A stretch of 28,500 nt of DNA from an uncultured Clostridia bacterium (GCA_934167175.1 CAKPKF010000018.1:1-28500); one strand, 5' to 3'; shown: positions 6,842-15,514, numbered from the stretch's first letter. Notes: generated by a model not told the origin, from the sequence alone. Numbers and translations: made by a program.

Positions 6842-8707
6842 TTAATATTTCAACTTTTTATTTAATTTTAAAGCTCTCATAGAATTTATTATTGCAATAA
6901 TAGAAACTCCAACATCTGCAAATACTGCTTCCCACATATTTGAAAGTCCACAAGCTCCTAATATTAAAACGATAGCTTTAACAGATAGTGCAAATACTAT
7001 ATTTTGTTTTACAATTTTTAATGTTCCTTTTGAGATAAAAATTGCCTTACTAATTTTTGATGGTTTATCATCCATTATTACTATATCTGCTGCTTCGATT
7101 GCTGCATCTGAACCTAGTCCACCCATTGCTATTCCAATGTCTGCTCTGGTTAAAACTGGAGCATCATTTATTCCATCACCAACAAAAGCTATATTATATT
7201 TTTGGCCTTTATTTGATTTTATTAATTCTTCCATTTTTTCTACTTTTTGTGCCGGTAACAATTGTGAATATACTTTATCTATTCCTAATTTTTTACCAAC
7301 TTCATCAGCTATATTTTTATTATCTCCTGTTAACATTACAGTAGTTTGAATATGGTTAATTTCTTTTAAATCTTTTATTGCTTTTTTAGCGTCTTCTTTT
7401 TCCTCATCCGAAATAAGAATATAACCAGCATATTTTTCATTTATAGCAATATATACCACTGTTCCAACTATATTTTCGTCTTGAACTTTTATATTAAAGT
7501 TTTTCATTAATTTATGGTTACCGACATATATTAACTCTCCATCAACTACTGCTGTTACTCCATTTCCTGAAATCTCTTTTACATCTTTAACTCTGTTTAT
7601 GTCTATTTCTTTGCCATACGCTTTTTTTATAGAAACTGATATAGGGTGTGTAGAATAGTGTTCTGCCAATGCCACCATCTCTAACAAGTCTTTTTCAGCT
7701 ATGTCGTATGATTTGATTTCTGTAACTTCAAAAATTCCTTTAGTTAATGTTCCTGTTTTGTCAAATACTATTGTTCCTGTTTTAGATAATGCTTCTAAAT
7801 AATTGCTTCCTTTTACTAATATACCAGTTCTAGAAGCTGCACCTATTCCACCAAAGAAACCTAATGGTACAGATATAACCAATGCACAAGGACATGATAT
7901 AACTAAAAATGTCATTGCTCTTTTTATCCATTCTACAAATGTAGTTCCTTCTATTAATAGTGGTGGTATTATAGCTAACATTACTGCAGATATAACAACA
8001 AATGGTGTATAGTATTTAGCAAATTTTGTTATAAAATTCTCACTTTTACTTTTTCTACTACTAGCATTTTCTACTAAATCAAGAATCTTTGATGCAGTTG
8101 ATTCTTCAAATTGTTTTGTTACTTTTACTTTTAATACTCCACTTAGATTTATACAGCCACTTAATGCTTCATTTCCGATTTCTACCTTTCTTGGCACAGA
8201 TTCTCCTGTAAGTGCTGAAGTGTCAAGTGTTGAGTTTCCTTCAATAATAATACCATCTAACGGTATTTTCTCTCCTGCTTTTACTATTATAATGTCATCT
8301 TTGTTTACTGTTTCTGGGCTTACTTTTTCTATTTTTCCATCTTTTTCAACATTAGCATAATCTGGTCTAATGTCCATTAATTCAGTTATAGATTTTCTTG
8401 AACGTCCTACCGCATAAGATTGGAATAGTTCTCCTACTTGGTATAGCCACATTACTACTACTCCTTCTGGATACTCACCTGTTGCAAATGCACCAATAGT
8501 TGCAAGTGACATAAGGAAATTTTCATCAAAAATCTGACCACTTTTTATATTTCTTAAAGCTTTTAATAAAATGTTATACCCTATTATTGCATATGCAATT
8601 AAAAATACTATTAACTTACATCTATTATCTTTCACTAGCATACCTATAATAAAGATAAATAATGAAATTATTATTTTTATTAACATCTTTTTTTCTTTTT
8701 TACTCAT
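6842..8707 (-). CDS. cadA: Zn/Cd/Pb-exporting P1B-type ATPase
   Basis: 621 aa, start at ATG 8707 with AGGTGAT upstream (the TTG six bases earlier touches that site). Actuator motif TGES at 167-170; metal-binding membrane motif CPC at 272-274 (SCPCALVISVPLG); phosphorylation motif DKTGT with Asp316; HP locus at 354-355; hinge GDGIND at 510-515. The last membrane region has FADVGVSIIAIINSMR with Asp598. CPC plus this Asp-x-Gly points to the Zn2+/Cd2+/Pb2+ subtype (P1B-2) and away from Cu+. There is no N-terminal HMA domain; that domain is encoded as a separate small gene just upstream. It exports metal from the cytosol using ATP. It shares the promoter at 9034-9063 with the HMA gene and is probably controlled by the SmtB-like repressor at 9680. 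Confidence 0.93.
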   Translation of the reverse strand: MSKKEKKMLIKIIISLFIFIIGMLVKDNRCKLIVFLIAYAIIGYNILLKALRNIKSGQIFDENFLMSLATIGAFATGEYPEGVVVMWLYQVGELFQSYAVGRSRKSITELMDIRPDYANVEKDGKIEKVSPETVNKDDIIIVKAGEKIPLDGIIIEGNSTLDTSALTGESVPRKVEIGNEALSGCINLSGVLKVKVTKQFEESTASKILDLVENASSRKSKSENFITKFAKYYTPFVVISAVMLAIIPPLLIEGTTFVEWIKRAMTFLVISCPCALVISVPLGFFGGIGAASRTGILVKGSNYLEALSKTGTIVFDKTGTLTKGIFEVTEIKSYDIAEKDLLEMVALAEHYSTHPISVSIKKAYGKEIDINRVKDVKEISGNGVTAVVDGELIYVGNHKLMKNFNIKVQDENIVGTVVYIAINEKYAGYILISDEEKEDAKKAIKDLKEINHIQTTVMLTGDNKNIADEVGKKLGIDKVYSQLLPAQKVEKMEELIKSNKGQKYNIAFVGDGINDAPVLTRADIGIAMGGLGSDAAIEAADIVIMDDKPSKISKAIFISKGTLKIVKQNIVFALSVKAIVLILGACGLSNMWEAVFADVGVSIIAIINSMRALKLNKKLKY

Positions 8708-8761
8708 ACCCAATCACCTAACACTCTCTATTTATAGCATAAACACATTTTAACATTCTTT

Positions 8762-8980
8762 TTAAATAATATCTGCATCTGGTTCTACTTTTTTACAAGT
8801 TTTTTTAATTTCTTTAACTATTTCTTCTATATTATAACCATCTGAAACTTCTAATACTATTTTTTGTGTAAAGAAGTTAACACTGGCTGTTTCTATACCT
8901 TCTATTTTTTTTATTTCTTCTTCCATTTTTTCTGCACAATTAGCACAATCTAAATTTTCTACTTTTAATATTTTTTGCAT
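8762..8980 (-). CDS. Free heavy-metal-associated (HMA) domain protein
   Basis: 72 aa, a single ferredoxin-like HMA domain with metal-binding Cys12 and Cys15 in the loop LDCANCAEKM. The Asp before the first Cys (DCxxC rather than MTCxxC) is usual for N-terminal domains of Zn/Cd ATPases, not Cu chaperones. ATG 8980 is chosen because AAGGAG sits 8 nt before it; the upstream in-frame GTG overlaps that site. It lies 54 bp upstream of an ATPase that lacks this domain, so it probably acts in trans as the metal-delivery or regulatory domain. The ATPase may have lost it by gene fission, or this may be the ancestral split form. Confidence 0.9.
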   Translation of the reverse strand: MQKILKVENLDCANCAEKMEEEIKKIEGIETASVNFFTQKIVLEVSDGYNIEEIVKEIKKTCKKVEPDADII

Positions 8981-9006
8981 AATATTCACTCCTTTTTGAA
9001 TTTATC

Positions 9007-9063
9007 GGTTGTTCAACCATTCAACTTACTTTTATTATATTATTTATATATTTATATTGTCAA
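9007..9063 (-). promoter_or_regulatory. Promoter and candidate operator of the HMA-ATPase operon
   Basis: On minus: -35 TTGACA (9058-9063), 18-bp spacer, -10 TATAAT (9034-9039). Just downstream of the expected start site is the perfect dyad GGTTGTTCAACC (9007-9018), flanked by TTGAA (8996-9000) and TTCAA (9020-9024). This is a candidate site for the SmtB-like regulator; TGAA/TTCA half-sites are usual for that family. Confidence 0.65.
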
Positions 9064-9143
9064 TACTTTTTTTATTTTTTCTTTATTTTCTTTTTTAGTA
9101 TAAAAATTAGTTTCTAAAAGATTAGTAATTGTAACTCTTTTAA

Positions 9144-9177
9144 AAAAAGAAAGTCACTAAATAGTGACTTTCTTTTT
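9144..9177. terminator. Bidirectional hairpin terminator
   Basis: 16-bp perfect arms (9144-9159 and 9162-9177) built around AAAGAAAGTCACTA, with A-tract and T-tract on opposite sides, so it can work in both directions. The TAA stop of the 104-aa gene (9176-9178) overlaps the end of the stem. It separates that gene from the metal-ATPase promoter downstream. Confidence 0.85.
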
Positions 9178-9490
9178 AGAAGGTATTTTTGTCATAAACA
9201 TTTAGACTAACACATTTATGCTCTGTCGTTACCACAACCGTTATTCCAATATCATTCATAGAAATTATAATATAATGATTATTTTCTTCTAGCTTCCTGA
9301 TATATTCTTCATACCCTGCAAACTCATTTATAACAAGCTCTACATAATCGGCCTTTAATAATGTATCTTGGTTTTTAAGTAAAAATTCTCTAAACTTCTT
9401 ATTATATGTGACTTCCTCTAAACGTTCTTCATCTCTATCGGTGTACGTAATTATATTAATCTTATCCAAAATTAATTTTAATTCTTCCAT
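9176..9490 (-). CDS. Small acidic protein of unknown function
   Basis: 104 aa, not recognised. It is soluble, Glu/Asp-rich, with a predicted mainly helical first half and a strand-rich second half (HYIIISMNDIGITVVVTTEHKCVSLNVY) holding a single Cys. There is no signal peptide or TM segment. The start has a near-perfect AAGGAGGT 6 nt upstream, so it is translated. It lies between the metal-efflux operon and the divergent SmtB-type repressor, but has its own terminator, so membership in the metal response is uncertain. Confidence 0.7.
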   Translation of the reverse strand: MEELKLILDKINIITYTDRDEERLEEVTYNKKFREFLLKNQDTLLKADYVELVINEFAGYEEYIRKLEENNHYIIISMNDIGITVVVTTEHKCVSLNVYDKNTF

Positions 9491-9628
9491 CTTCCGACCT
9501 CCTTAAAATAATTACTAAATCCTTCTATATTTTACAAATGGCTTTTGCCTATAATATCTATTTTACTATATTCTCCTACTATTTTCAATAATTACAGCCT
9601 TTTTTACAGGAAATTTTTTACAACAATA

Positions 9629-9658
9629 TTGACAATTAGTAAGTAAATAAACTATAAT
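9629..9658 (+). promoter_or_regulatory. Promoter of the SmtB/CadC-type repressor gene
   Basis: -35 TTGACA (9629-9634), 18-bp spacer, -10 TATAAT (9653-9658), followed by the strong ribosome site GGAGGTGAT at 9668-9676. TATTGACAAT is shared with the -35 region of the HMA-ATPase promoter; no strong dyad is visible here. Confidence 0.7.
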
Positions 9659-9679
9659 AAATATAGTGGAGGTGATATC

Positions 9680-10033
9680 ATGTCAACAAAAAGAACAGAT
9701 TGTGAAGCAACTTTTCAAGAAGTAATCGATAAAGTAAAACAAACTTTTCCATCATCTGAAGATATAACAGATCTTTCAGATTTCTTTAAAATAATGGGTG
9801 ATGGTACTAGAATGAGTTTGTTATGGGCTCTTCAACAACATGAAATGTGTGTTGGTGACTTAGCTGTATTGTTAGATATGACTAAATCCGCTGTATCACA
9901 TCAATTAAAAACTTTAAAAACTGCAAAATTAATAAAATCTAGAAAAGATGGAAAAAATGTTTTCTATTCTTTAGATGATGACCATATTAATGGTATACTA
10001 AAGCAATCTCTAGAACATATTCAAGAGCAATAA
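9680..10033 (+). CDS. SmtB/CadC-type ArsR-family metal-sensing repressor
   Basis: 117 aa winged-helix dimer that leaves DNA when Zn, Cd or Pb binds. The recognition region is CVGDLAVLLDMTKSAVSHQL. Two metal sites are readable. The alpha3N-type site has Cys57 and Asp60 (EMCVGD) plus the N-terminal Cys8 (TDCEATF). The alpha5 site has Asp100, His102, His113 and Glu116, with the spacing of SmtB (Asp104, His106, His117, Glu120). So this protein seems to keep both sites, as SmtB does, whereas CzrA and CadC each rely mainly on one. It is on the strand opposite the metal-ATPase operon, about 0.6 kb from that operon's promoter, and is its likely regulator. Confidence 0.9.
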   Translation: MSTKRTDCEATFQEVIDKVKQTFPSSEDITDLSDFFKIMGDGTRMSLLWALQQHEMCVGDLAVLLDMTKSAVSHQLKTLKTAKLIKSRKDGKNVFYSLDDDHINGILKQSLEHIQEQ

Positions 10034-10050
10034 TTTGATTAATATATATA

Positions 10051-10080
10051 TAAGAGTAGATTTATAAAAATCTACTCTTA
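10051..10080. terminator. Terminator between convergent repressor and gpmA genes
   Basis: 13-bp perfect arms, TAAGAGTAGATTT (10051-10063) and its complement (10068-10080), with a 4-nt loop. On plus it is followed by TTTCTTTT, so it ends the repressor gene. It may also stop the convergent gpmA operon, although the U-tract on minus is weak. Confidence 0.85.
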
Positions 10081-10086
10081 TTTCTT

Positions 10087-10782
10087 TTATACTTCTTTTA
10101 AATAATAATGTCTAATTGGTTTTAAGTTTTCATCTAATTCATAACAAATTGGGTTTCCTGTTTCAACTTCAACTCCAGCTATGTCTTCATCACTAATATT
10201 ATCTAAATATTTTATTAATGCTCTTAAGCTGTTTCCATGTGCTGTTATTATAATTCTTTTTCCTTCTTTTAAATCTGGCTCAATGTCTGAGTCCCAATAC
10301 ACTAAAACTCTTTTAATAGTATCTATTAAGTTTTCTGTTTTTGGCAATTCATCCTCTGTTAAATTTTTATACTTAGGATCATTTCCTGGGTATCTTTCAT
10401 CATCTGTTGATAGTTCAGGTGGTCTAACATCATTACTCCTTCTCCATAAATGAACTTGCTCCTCACCATATTTGTCCGCTGTTTCTTTTTTATTTAAGCC
10501 CTGCAAAGCACCATAATGTCTTTCATTCAATCTCCAACTTTTTTTCACTGGAATGTTTTCTTCATTTAATTCTTTTAAAATATATGCTAAAGTATCTTGT
10601 GCTCTTTTTAATTCTGAAGTATATGCAATATCAAATGAAAAGCCTTTTTCTTTTAATACTTTTCCCGCTTCTATTGCCTCCTTTACACCATTTTCTGATA
10701 ATTCAACATCTGTCCATCCTGTGAATCTGTTTTCTAAATTCCAAATACTTTGTCCATGTCTAACTAATACTAATTTAATCAT
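10087..10782 (-). CDS. gpmA: 2,3-bisphosphoglycerate-dependent phosphoglycerate mutase
   Basis: 231 aa, histidine phosphatase fold. It interconverts 3- and 2-phosphoglycerate in glycolysis and gluconeogenesis in the cytosol. The phospho-histidine motif is VRHGQS with His9; Arg60, Glu87 (RLNERHYGALQG) and His182 (TAHGNSLRAL) complete the active site. Length and the HLWRRSNDVRPP loop match full GpmA rather than a short phosphatase. The start is preceded by AAGGAGGAAGAATTT. It is the last gene of the minus operon, only 26 bp after the ZIP transporter, so it is probably co-expressed with a metal transporter and an ABC exporter, an unusual position for a glycolytic gene. Confidence 0.95.
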   Translation of the reverse strand: MIKLVLVRHGQSIWNLENRFTGWTDVELSENGVKEAIEAGKVLKEKGFSFDIAYTSELKRAQDTLAYILKELNEENIPVKKSWRLNERHYGALQGLNKKETADKYGEEQVHLWRRSNDVRPPELSTDDERYPGNDPKYKNLTEDELPKTENLIDTIKRVLVYWDSDIEPDLKEGKRIIITAHGNSLRALIKYLDNISDEDIAGVEVETGNPICYELDENLKPIRHYYLKEV

Positions 10783-10808
10783 AAATTCTTCCTCCTTATT
10801 TTTTTATT

Positions 10809-11585
10809 TTATCCTAATGCAACATCCAGTATCATCATTATAGTAAAGCCAATTGCAACACCAATTGTTCCTATATTAGAATGATCACCTGCTTGAGATT
10901 CAGGAATAAGTTCTTCAACAACAACATACATCATAGCTCCTGCTGCAAAAGCTAATAAATATGGTAATATCGGTGTTACTATACTTGTTAGCAATATTGT
11001 AATAATTGCTCCAATAGGTTCTACTATTCCTGATAATACTCCTAATAAAAATGATTTTCCTTTTGACATTCCTTCACTTTTTAATGGCATTGAAATAATT
11101 GCTCCTTCTGGAAAATTTTGAATAGCTATCCCTATTGCTAACGCAAAAGCTCCAGCCATAGTTATCCCTGAATTTCCAGCCAAAGCACCAGCAAACAAAA
11201 CTCCAACAGCCATCCCTTCTGGAATATTATGAAGTGTTACTGCAAATACCATCATTGTAGTCTTTTTTAATTTTGTTTTTATTCCTTCTGGTTTTGAACT
11301 TTCCAAGTGTAAATGTGGAATTAAACTATCTAAAATTAATAGAAACACCATTCCTAATAAAAATCCTACGGTTGCTGGAACCCATTCTACTTTTCCTTGC
11401 TCTTTTGCCATTTCTATTGCTGGAATAAGAAGTGACCACACCGATGCTGCAATCATTACTCCTGATGCAAATCCCAGTAATATTTTTTCTATTTTCCTGT
11501 CCATTTTATTTTTCATCAAAAACACTGTTCCTGCACCTAAACTTGTTCCTAAAAATGGTATTGCTAATCCAAGTACTAATTCCAT
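10809..11585 (-). CDS. ZIP-family divalent metal transporter (GufA/ZupT-like)
   Basis: 258 aa from ATG 11585, chosen because GGAG lies 8 nt upstream; a longer reading from 11609 would overlap the upstream permease and precede this site. About eight TM helices. The binuclear metal site motifs of the ZIP family are present: HNIPEG at 119-124 in TM4 and QNFPEG at 156-161 in TM5, with an HLHLE loop at about 91-95 before them. GufA-like members move Zn2+, Mn2+ or Fe2+ into the cytosol; which metal is carried here cannot be told. It sits 16 bp after the FtsX permease stop and 26 bp before gpmA, in the operon transcribed from the TetR-flanked promoter. Confidence 0.92.
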   Translation of the reverse strand: MELVLGLAIPFLGTSLGAGTVFLMKNKMDRKIEKILLGFASGVMIAASVWSLLIPAIEMAKEQGKVEWVPATVGFLLGMVFLLILDSLIPHLHLESSKPEGIKTKLKKTTMMVFAVTLHNIPEGMAVGVLFAGALAGNSGITMAGAFALAIGIAIQNFPEGAIISMPLKSEGMSKGKSFLLGVLSGIVEPIGAIITILLTSIVTPILPYLLAFAAGAMMYVVVEELIPESQAGDHSNIGTIGVAIGFTIMMILDVALG

Positions 11586-11601
11586 TTCATCATCTCCTAT
11601 T

Positions 11602-14019
11602 TTACTCATTTGCTTTTAAGCTTGTGACCATATCTATTGTCTTCACCTTTTTCGCTAATACTTTGTTGACTACTATTGTAACAATAAAACTACCAAATAT
11701 TGAATAAATATATGAAATCCATTTTATTTTTGCTGAAAAATCATAATTGTCTCCCAATGCTTCTCTAAAAATATAATCTAGCATAATAAAGCCAAGCGGA
11801 AGTCCTATTGTTATTCCTACTATTGAAAGCCAAACATTTTGCTTTATAAAGATATTTTTTATAGTTTTATCTTTAAATCCTAATACCTTTAAAGTGGCAA
11901 ATTGATATTGCTTTTCACTAAATGATAATATTCCTAAGTTATAAATAATTACAAAACCTAAAATTGCTGAAACTACTATTAATAAAACAATTACAGACTT
12001 CGTTGTTTCTAGCATACTTCTCATACCATCTTCTAAGTTTTGTTTGCTTTGAATTGTTTCAACCCCTTCTATTTCTTCTATATCTTTTAAGTCTTGGTTA
12101 GTATATATAGCATCAGCTTTGTATTTTATGCCTATAGACTCTATAAATTTTCTGTTGGCTGTAATTGTCTGACTCTGTGGATCTCTGTTTAGCCCTACTA
12201 TTTTTGTTTTATACCAATTATCGTCTCCAAATATATGCCAATTTATTTCATCACCAATATTCAAATTATATTTTTTCGCCATTTTTTCTGTGATAAAAAC
12301 TCCATCATCTTTTAAATCTATTTTTTCTCTATTATGTCCTGTAACATTCAAATAATCTTTAGCATCATTTATAGTTACTGTGCTAGCTTGTTTATTTTCC
12401 TCATTTTTAAATTCTATTGCTAAAGTTTGGCTAGTTTTTTCTCCGTATTTTAAAATCAAATTACTATACTGTTCTTCTGTATAATTTGTCGCTAAGTTTA
12501 ATTTGTATTCAAAATTGCTTATAGTATTAAATTCCCAATCTAAATATGAATTCATTGTATCTAACATTCCAAATGCGCACACTATAAGCATTGTACACCC
12601 TATAATTCCAACTATGGCCATAAGACTTCTTCCTTTGTTCCTTATAATATCTCTTAAATTCCATTTAGTTGAAATAGTTGCTTTTTTAAATATTCCATTT
12701 GAAAAATCAAACCTTGTACTCTTTACTTTTGGCATTTCTATTCTCAATGCTTTAGATGCTGGTTCTTTTAGTATTTTTCTACAAGATAAATATGTAACTA
12801 GGGTAACTAATACAACTACACTTCCTGCTAATATATACACTTCTGGGACAATTGTAATTGAATATTTTGGTACTTCAAAATATGACATCTCCATATTTAA
12901 AAAAGCATTTCCTATAACTAACGCTCCTACTATTGTTCCCAAAAAAGCTGCTATTAAGCTTAAATAAAAACCAAACTTAATATAATGCTTAGTAATTTTT
13001 CTTTTCTTTATTCCTAGTGCTTTCATTGTTCCTATTTGAGTTCTTTGTTTTTTTACAAATCTATTCATTGTTGTTACAACAGAAAGTAATGCTATGAATA
13101 AGAATAAAAACGTAAATACTTTAGAATATGTTTGCCCTTCCTCTATTTCTGAATTATACCCTTTATATGATACATTTGACTCTCTGTCTGTTACTGCTAT
13201 TGCGGATTCAATATTATTTTCTATATTAGATTTTGTTTCCTGTATTTTCTCTGTATTATCTACATCAACAAACGCTTCATTGAACACGTAATAATCTTCT
13301 ATTTTAAAATCTGGAATTAAATCTTTTATTATAGCTTCTTTTGTGTCTGCAGAATTTTCAAATAACTTTTCTGCCATTGGATTTTGTTTAATTATATCAC
13401 TTTTTATATTATCATAAATATATTCTTTAGGAAATTCATTAATTGATAAATAGCAATAACCGAAATCAGTATGAGTTGGAAATATTGCTGTTTCATCTTT
13501 TATAAAATATACATGGTCTGGTGATTCTACTAACCCATTAATTTTTTCTTTTATCTCATACCCTTTATATTTTAATGTTAGTTCATCTCCAACTTTTAAA
13601 TTAAGACTTTTTGCTAAATAATTATCTAGCCATAGACCTGTTTTGATTTGTGAAAAAGTTTCCCCATCTATTATTTCCATTCTAGAAATGTCATTTGATT
13701 CTAAAAAATTAGTCTCTAATACTACATCTTGGTAATCTTGCAGTTCAGTTCTTATACTAAAAGCTCTCTCTGCATTTTTTATATTATCTATATTTTTAAT
13801 ATTTTTCAAATCCTCTTTTGTAAAATTTTCTCCTGCTAACCACAAATCTTGCAAATTATTTTCATCATAATACTTTTCACTGCTGAATTTCATTCCATCC
13901 ATATATGCATGAATACCAGAAAAAACAAATACTCCTAAAAATACCATAATGAATATATTTACGAATTGTGATTTATTAAACCAGATATCTCTCCATACTT
14001 TTTTATTTAATCTTCTCAT
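11602..14019 (-). CDS. ABC transporter permease with two FtsX domains
   Basis: 805 aa. One N-terminal TM helix (about 18-40), a large extracellular domain (about 41-295), an FtsX block with three TM helices (about 300-420, containing TQIGTMKALGIKKRKI), a second single TM (about 465-488), a second extracellular domain, and a C-terminal FtsX block (about 685-800, containing FATLKVLGFKDKTI). This duplicated layout is that of the Firmicutes MacB/LolC-like mechanotransmission or export permeases. It begins 4 nt after the ATPase stop, so translation is probably coupled. Substrate is unknown; candidates are peptides, lipids or lipoproteins. Confidence 0.92.
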   Translation of the reverse strand: MRRLNKKVWRDIWFNKSQFVNIFIMVFLGVFVFSGIHAYMDGMKFSSEKYYDENNLQDLWLAGENFTKEDLKNIKNIDNIKNAERAFSIRTELQDYQDVVLETNFLESNDISRMEIIDGETFSQIKTGLWLDNYLAKSLNLKVGDELTLKYKGYEIKEKINGLVESPDHVYFIKDETAIFPTHTDFGYCYLSINEFPKEYIYDNIKSDIIKQNPMAEKLFENSADTKEAIIKDLIPDFKIEDYYVFNEAFVDVDNTEKIQETKSNIENNIESAIAVTDRESNVSYKGYNSEIEEGQTYSKVFTFLFLFIALLSVVTTMNRFVKKQRTQIGTMKALGIKKRKITKHYIKFGFYLSLIAAFLGTIVGALVIGNAFLNMEMSYFEVPKYSITIVPEVYILAGSVVVLVTLVTYLSCRKILKEPASKALRIEMPKVKSTRFDFSNGIFKKATISTKWNLRDIIRNKGRSLMAIVGIIGCTMLIVCAFGMLDTMNSYLDWEFNTISNFEYKLNLATNYTEEQYSNLILKYGEKTSQTLAIEFKNEENKQASTVTINDAKDYLNVTGHNREKIDLKDDGVFITEKMAKKYNLNIGDEINWHIFGDDNWYKTKIVGLNRDPQSQTITANRKFIESIGIKYKADAIYTNQDLKDIEEIEGVETIQSKQNLEDGMRSMLETTKSVIVLLIVVSAILGFVIIYNLGILSFSEKQYQFATLKVLGFKDKTIKNIFIKQNVWLSIVGITIGLPLGFIMLDYIFREALGDNYDFSAKIKWISYIYSIFGSFIVTIVVNKVLAKKVKTIDMVTSLKANE

Positions 14020-14023
14020 TATT

Positions 14024-14734
14024 TTACCATTTCACCTCATCTATTTCTTTTGGATTTTCATTTCTAGTTACATTTTCTATTTTTCCGTTTTTTAATCTTA
14101 TTACTGTATCAGCAAATTCCGCAAATAAACTATTATGTGTAACTATTATTACAGTATTTCTTCCATTATTTCTACTACATTGTTTTTTTAATAATTTTAA
14201 AACCTCCACACCTGTTTTAGAATCTAGTGCACCTGTTGGTTCATCACATAAAAGTAGTTTTGGGTTTTTAGCAATAGCTCTTGCAATAGAAACTCTTTGC
14301 TGTTCTCCTCCTGATAGTTGGTTAGGAAATTTTTTCATATGAGCTTCTAATCCTACATTTTTTAATGCTTCTTTTGGTTCTAATCCATTTTTTATTATAT
14401 CTTTTACTATTTCTACATTTTCAAGCACTGTAAGAGTTGGTAAAATATTATAAAATTGAAATATAAACCCTATATTTTCTGCCCTATAGTCACTTAATTG
14501 ATTCTCATTATATTTAGAAATATTTTCTCCATCTATAATTATTTCTCCATTACTTGGTATATCCATTCCCCCAATTAGATTTAATAGTGTTGATTTTCCT
14601 GCACCTGATGGACCAAGTATTACAACAAGTTCTCCTTCATTTATAGATAAGTCAATATTATCTAATGCTTTGTATTCATTCTCGCCTATTTTATAAGTTT
14701 TGCTTATATTTTTTAATTCAATAATTTTTTTCAT
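14024..14734 (-). CDS. ABC transporter ATPase, MacB/LolD type
   Basis: 236 aa. Walker A GPSGAGKST at 41-49, Q-loop IFQFYNILP, signature LSGGEQQRV from 140, Walker B LLLCDEPTGALD with Asp164-Glu165, and switch His200 (IVTHN). The DEPTGALD form and size are typical of ATPases working with FtsX-type permeases. It is first in the operon ATPase, permease, ZIP transporter, gpmA. Its promoter lies within the dyad shared with the divergent tetR gene, so repression by that regulator is likely. Confidence 0.95.
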   Translation of the reverse strand: MKKIIELKNISKTYKIGENEYKALDNIDLSINEGELVVILGPSGAGKSTLLNLIGGMDIPSNGEIIIDGENISKYNENQLSDYRAENIGFIFQFYNILPTLTVLENVEIVKDIIKNGLEPKEALKNVGLEAHMKKFPNQLSGGEQQRVSIARAIAKNPKLLLCDEPTGALDSKTGVEVLKLLKKQCSRNNGRNTVIIVTHNSLFAEFADTVIRLKNGKIENVTRNENPKEIDEVKW

Positions 14735-14783
14735 TATCTTCCTCCAATCTTATTATATGAAACTTTTTTCATGTTTTGATTTT

Positions 14784-14869
14784 ATTATAATAATAGTATT
14801 ATTAAAAGTCAACGTAAATGTGATGTTTTTTTCACATTCATTGACTTTTTGTATATTATATTTTATAAT
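14784..14869. promoter_or_regulatory. Divergent promoters embedded in one TetR-type operator
   Basis: Minus promoter: -35 TTGACT (14807-14812), 17-bp spacer, -10 TATAAT (14784-14789). Plus promoter: -35 TTGACT (14841-14846), 17-bp spacer, -10 TATAAT (14864-14869). Both -35 hexamers lie in the outer ends of a long dyad, 14804-14849, with arms AAAGTCAACGTAAATGTGA and TCACATTCATTGACTTT, which match apart from a 2-nt insertion and one base. One bound regulator could block both promoters. Confidence 0.85.
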
Positions 14870-14905
14870 ACATTAAAGTTTTATATTATTTAGGAGGTCT
14901 TATAA

Positions 14906-15514
14906 ATGGCTGAAAACGAAATACGAGAACCCGTACAAAAAAGATCAATTGAAAAAAAAGAAAAAATAATAAAACATGGTTTTGAATTAATTTGTGAAAA
15001 AGGTTATTATAATACTAACACAGCTGAAATAGCAAAATCAGCAGGTGTTTCTACTGGAATAGTATATCAATATTTTAATGATAAACATGATATTTTAATA
15101 GAAGGAATTAAAAAATATGCTTCTCGCATATTTTTCCCTATGCTTCATATTGCAAAAGACACAAACATTAATCCTGATAATTTAGAAATGGTTTTGAAGG
15201 AAATGATTGACAACTTTATAAAAAGTCATCTTCTTTCTAAAGAAGCTCATTCTGAAATTACTGCAATGACTCATACAGATGAACAAATTGCCGATTTTTT
15301 CAAAAATAATGAAATTTATATGACAAACTCTGTTGTAGAAATTCTTTTAAATAGTGGATTCAATCCTGAAAATATACATGAAAAAGTTCATCTTTCTATA
15401 ATTTTGATTGACAACTTATGTCATGAAATTGTATATCATAAACATGAGGAAATGAACTATGAAACTATGACTAACTTAGTTATAAATACTATTGTAAATT
15501 TAATAAACTCATAA
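14906..15514 (+). CDS. TetR-family transcriptional regulator
   Basis: 202 aa. N-terminal helix-turn-helix at about 20-65 (IIKHGFELICEKGYYNTNTAEIAKSAG then VSTGIVYQYFNDKHDIL), the classic TetR fold. The C-terminal ligand-binding and dimer domain has no recognised subfamily. The start has AGGAGGT 7 nt upstream. It is divergent from the ABC, ZIP, gpmA operon, with a shared dyad covering both promoters, so autorepression plus repression of the exporter operon is the simplest model. The inducer is unknown, but would probably be what the ABC transporter handles. Confidence 0.93.
   Translation: MAENEIREPVQKRSIEKKEKIIKHGFELICEKGYYNTNTAEIAKSAGVSTGIVYQYFNDKHDILIEGIKKYASRIFFPMLHIAKDTNINPDNLEMVLKEMIDNFIKSHLLSKEAHSEITAMTHTDEQIADFFKNNEIYMTNSVVEILLNSGFNPENIHEKVHLSIILIDNLCHEIVYHKHEEMNYETMTNLVINTIVNLINS

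Noticed and set aside
8980..8989. GTG at 8989 as start of the HMA protein (and the similar GTG at 18433 for the cadherin-like protein)
   Set aside because: In both, the GTG overlaps the AAGGAG ribosome site, while an ATG three codons later has ideal 8-nt spacing.
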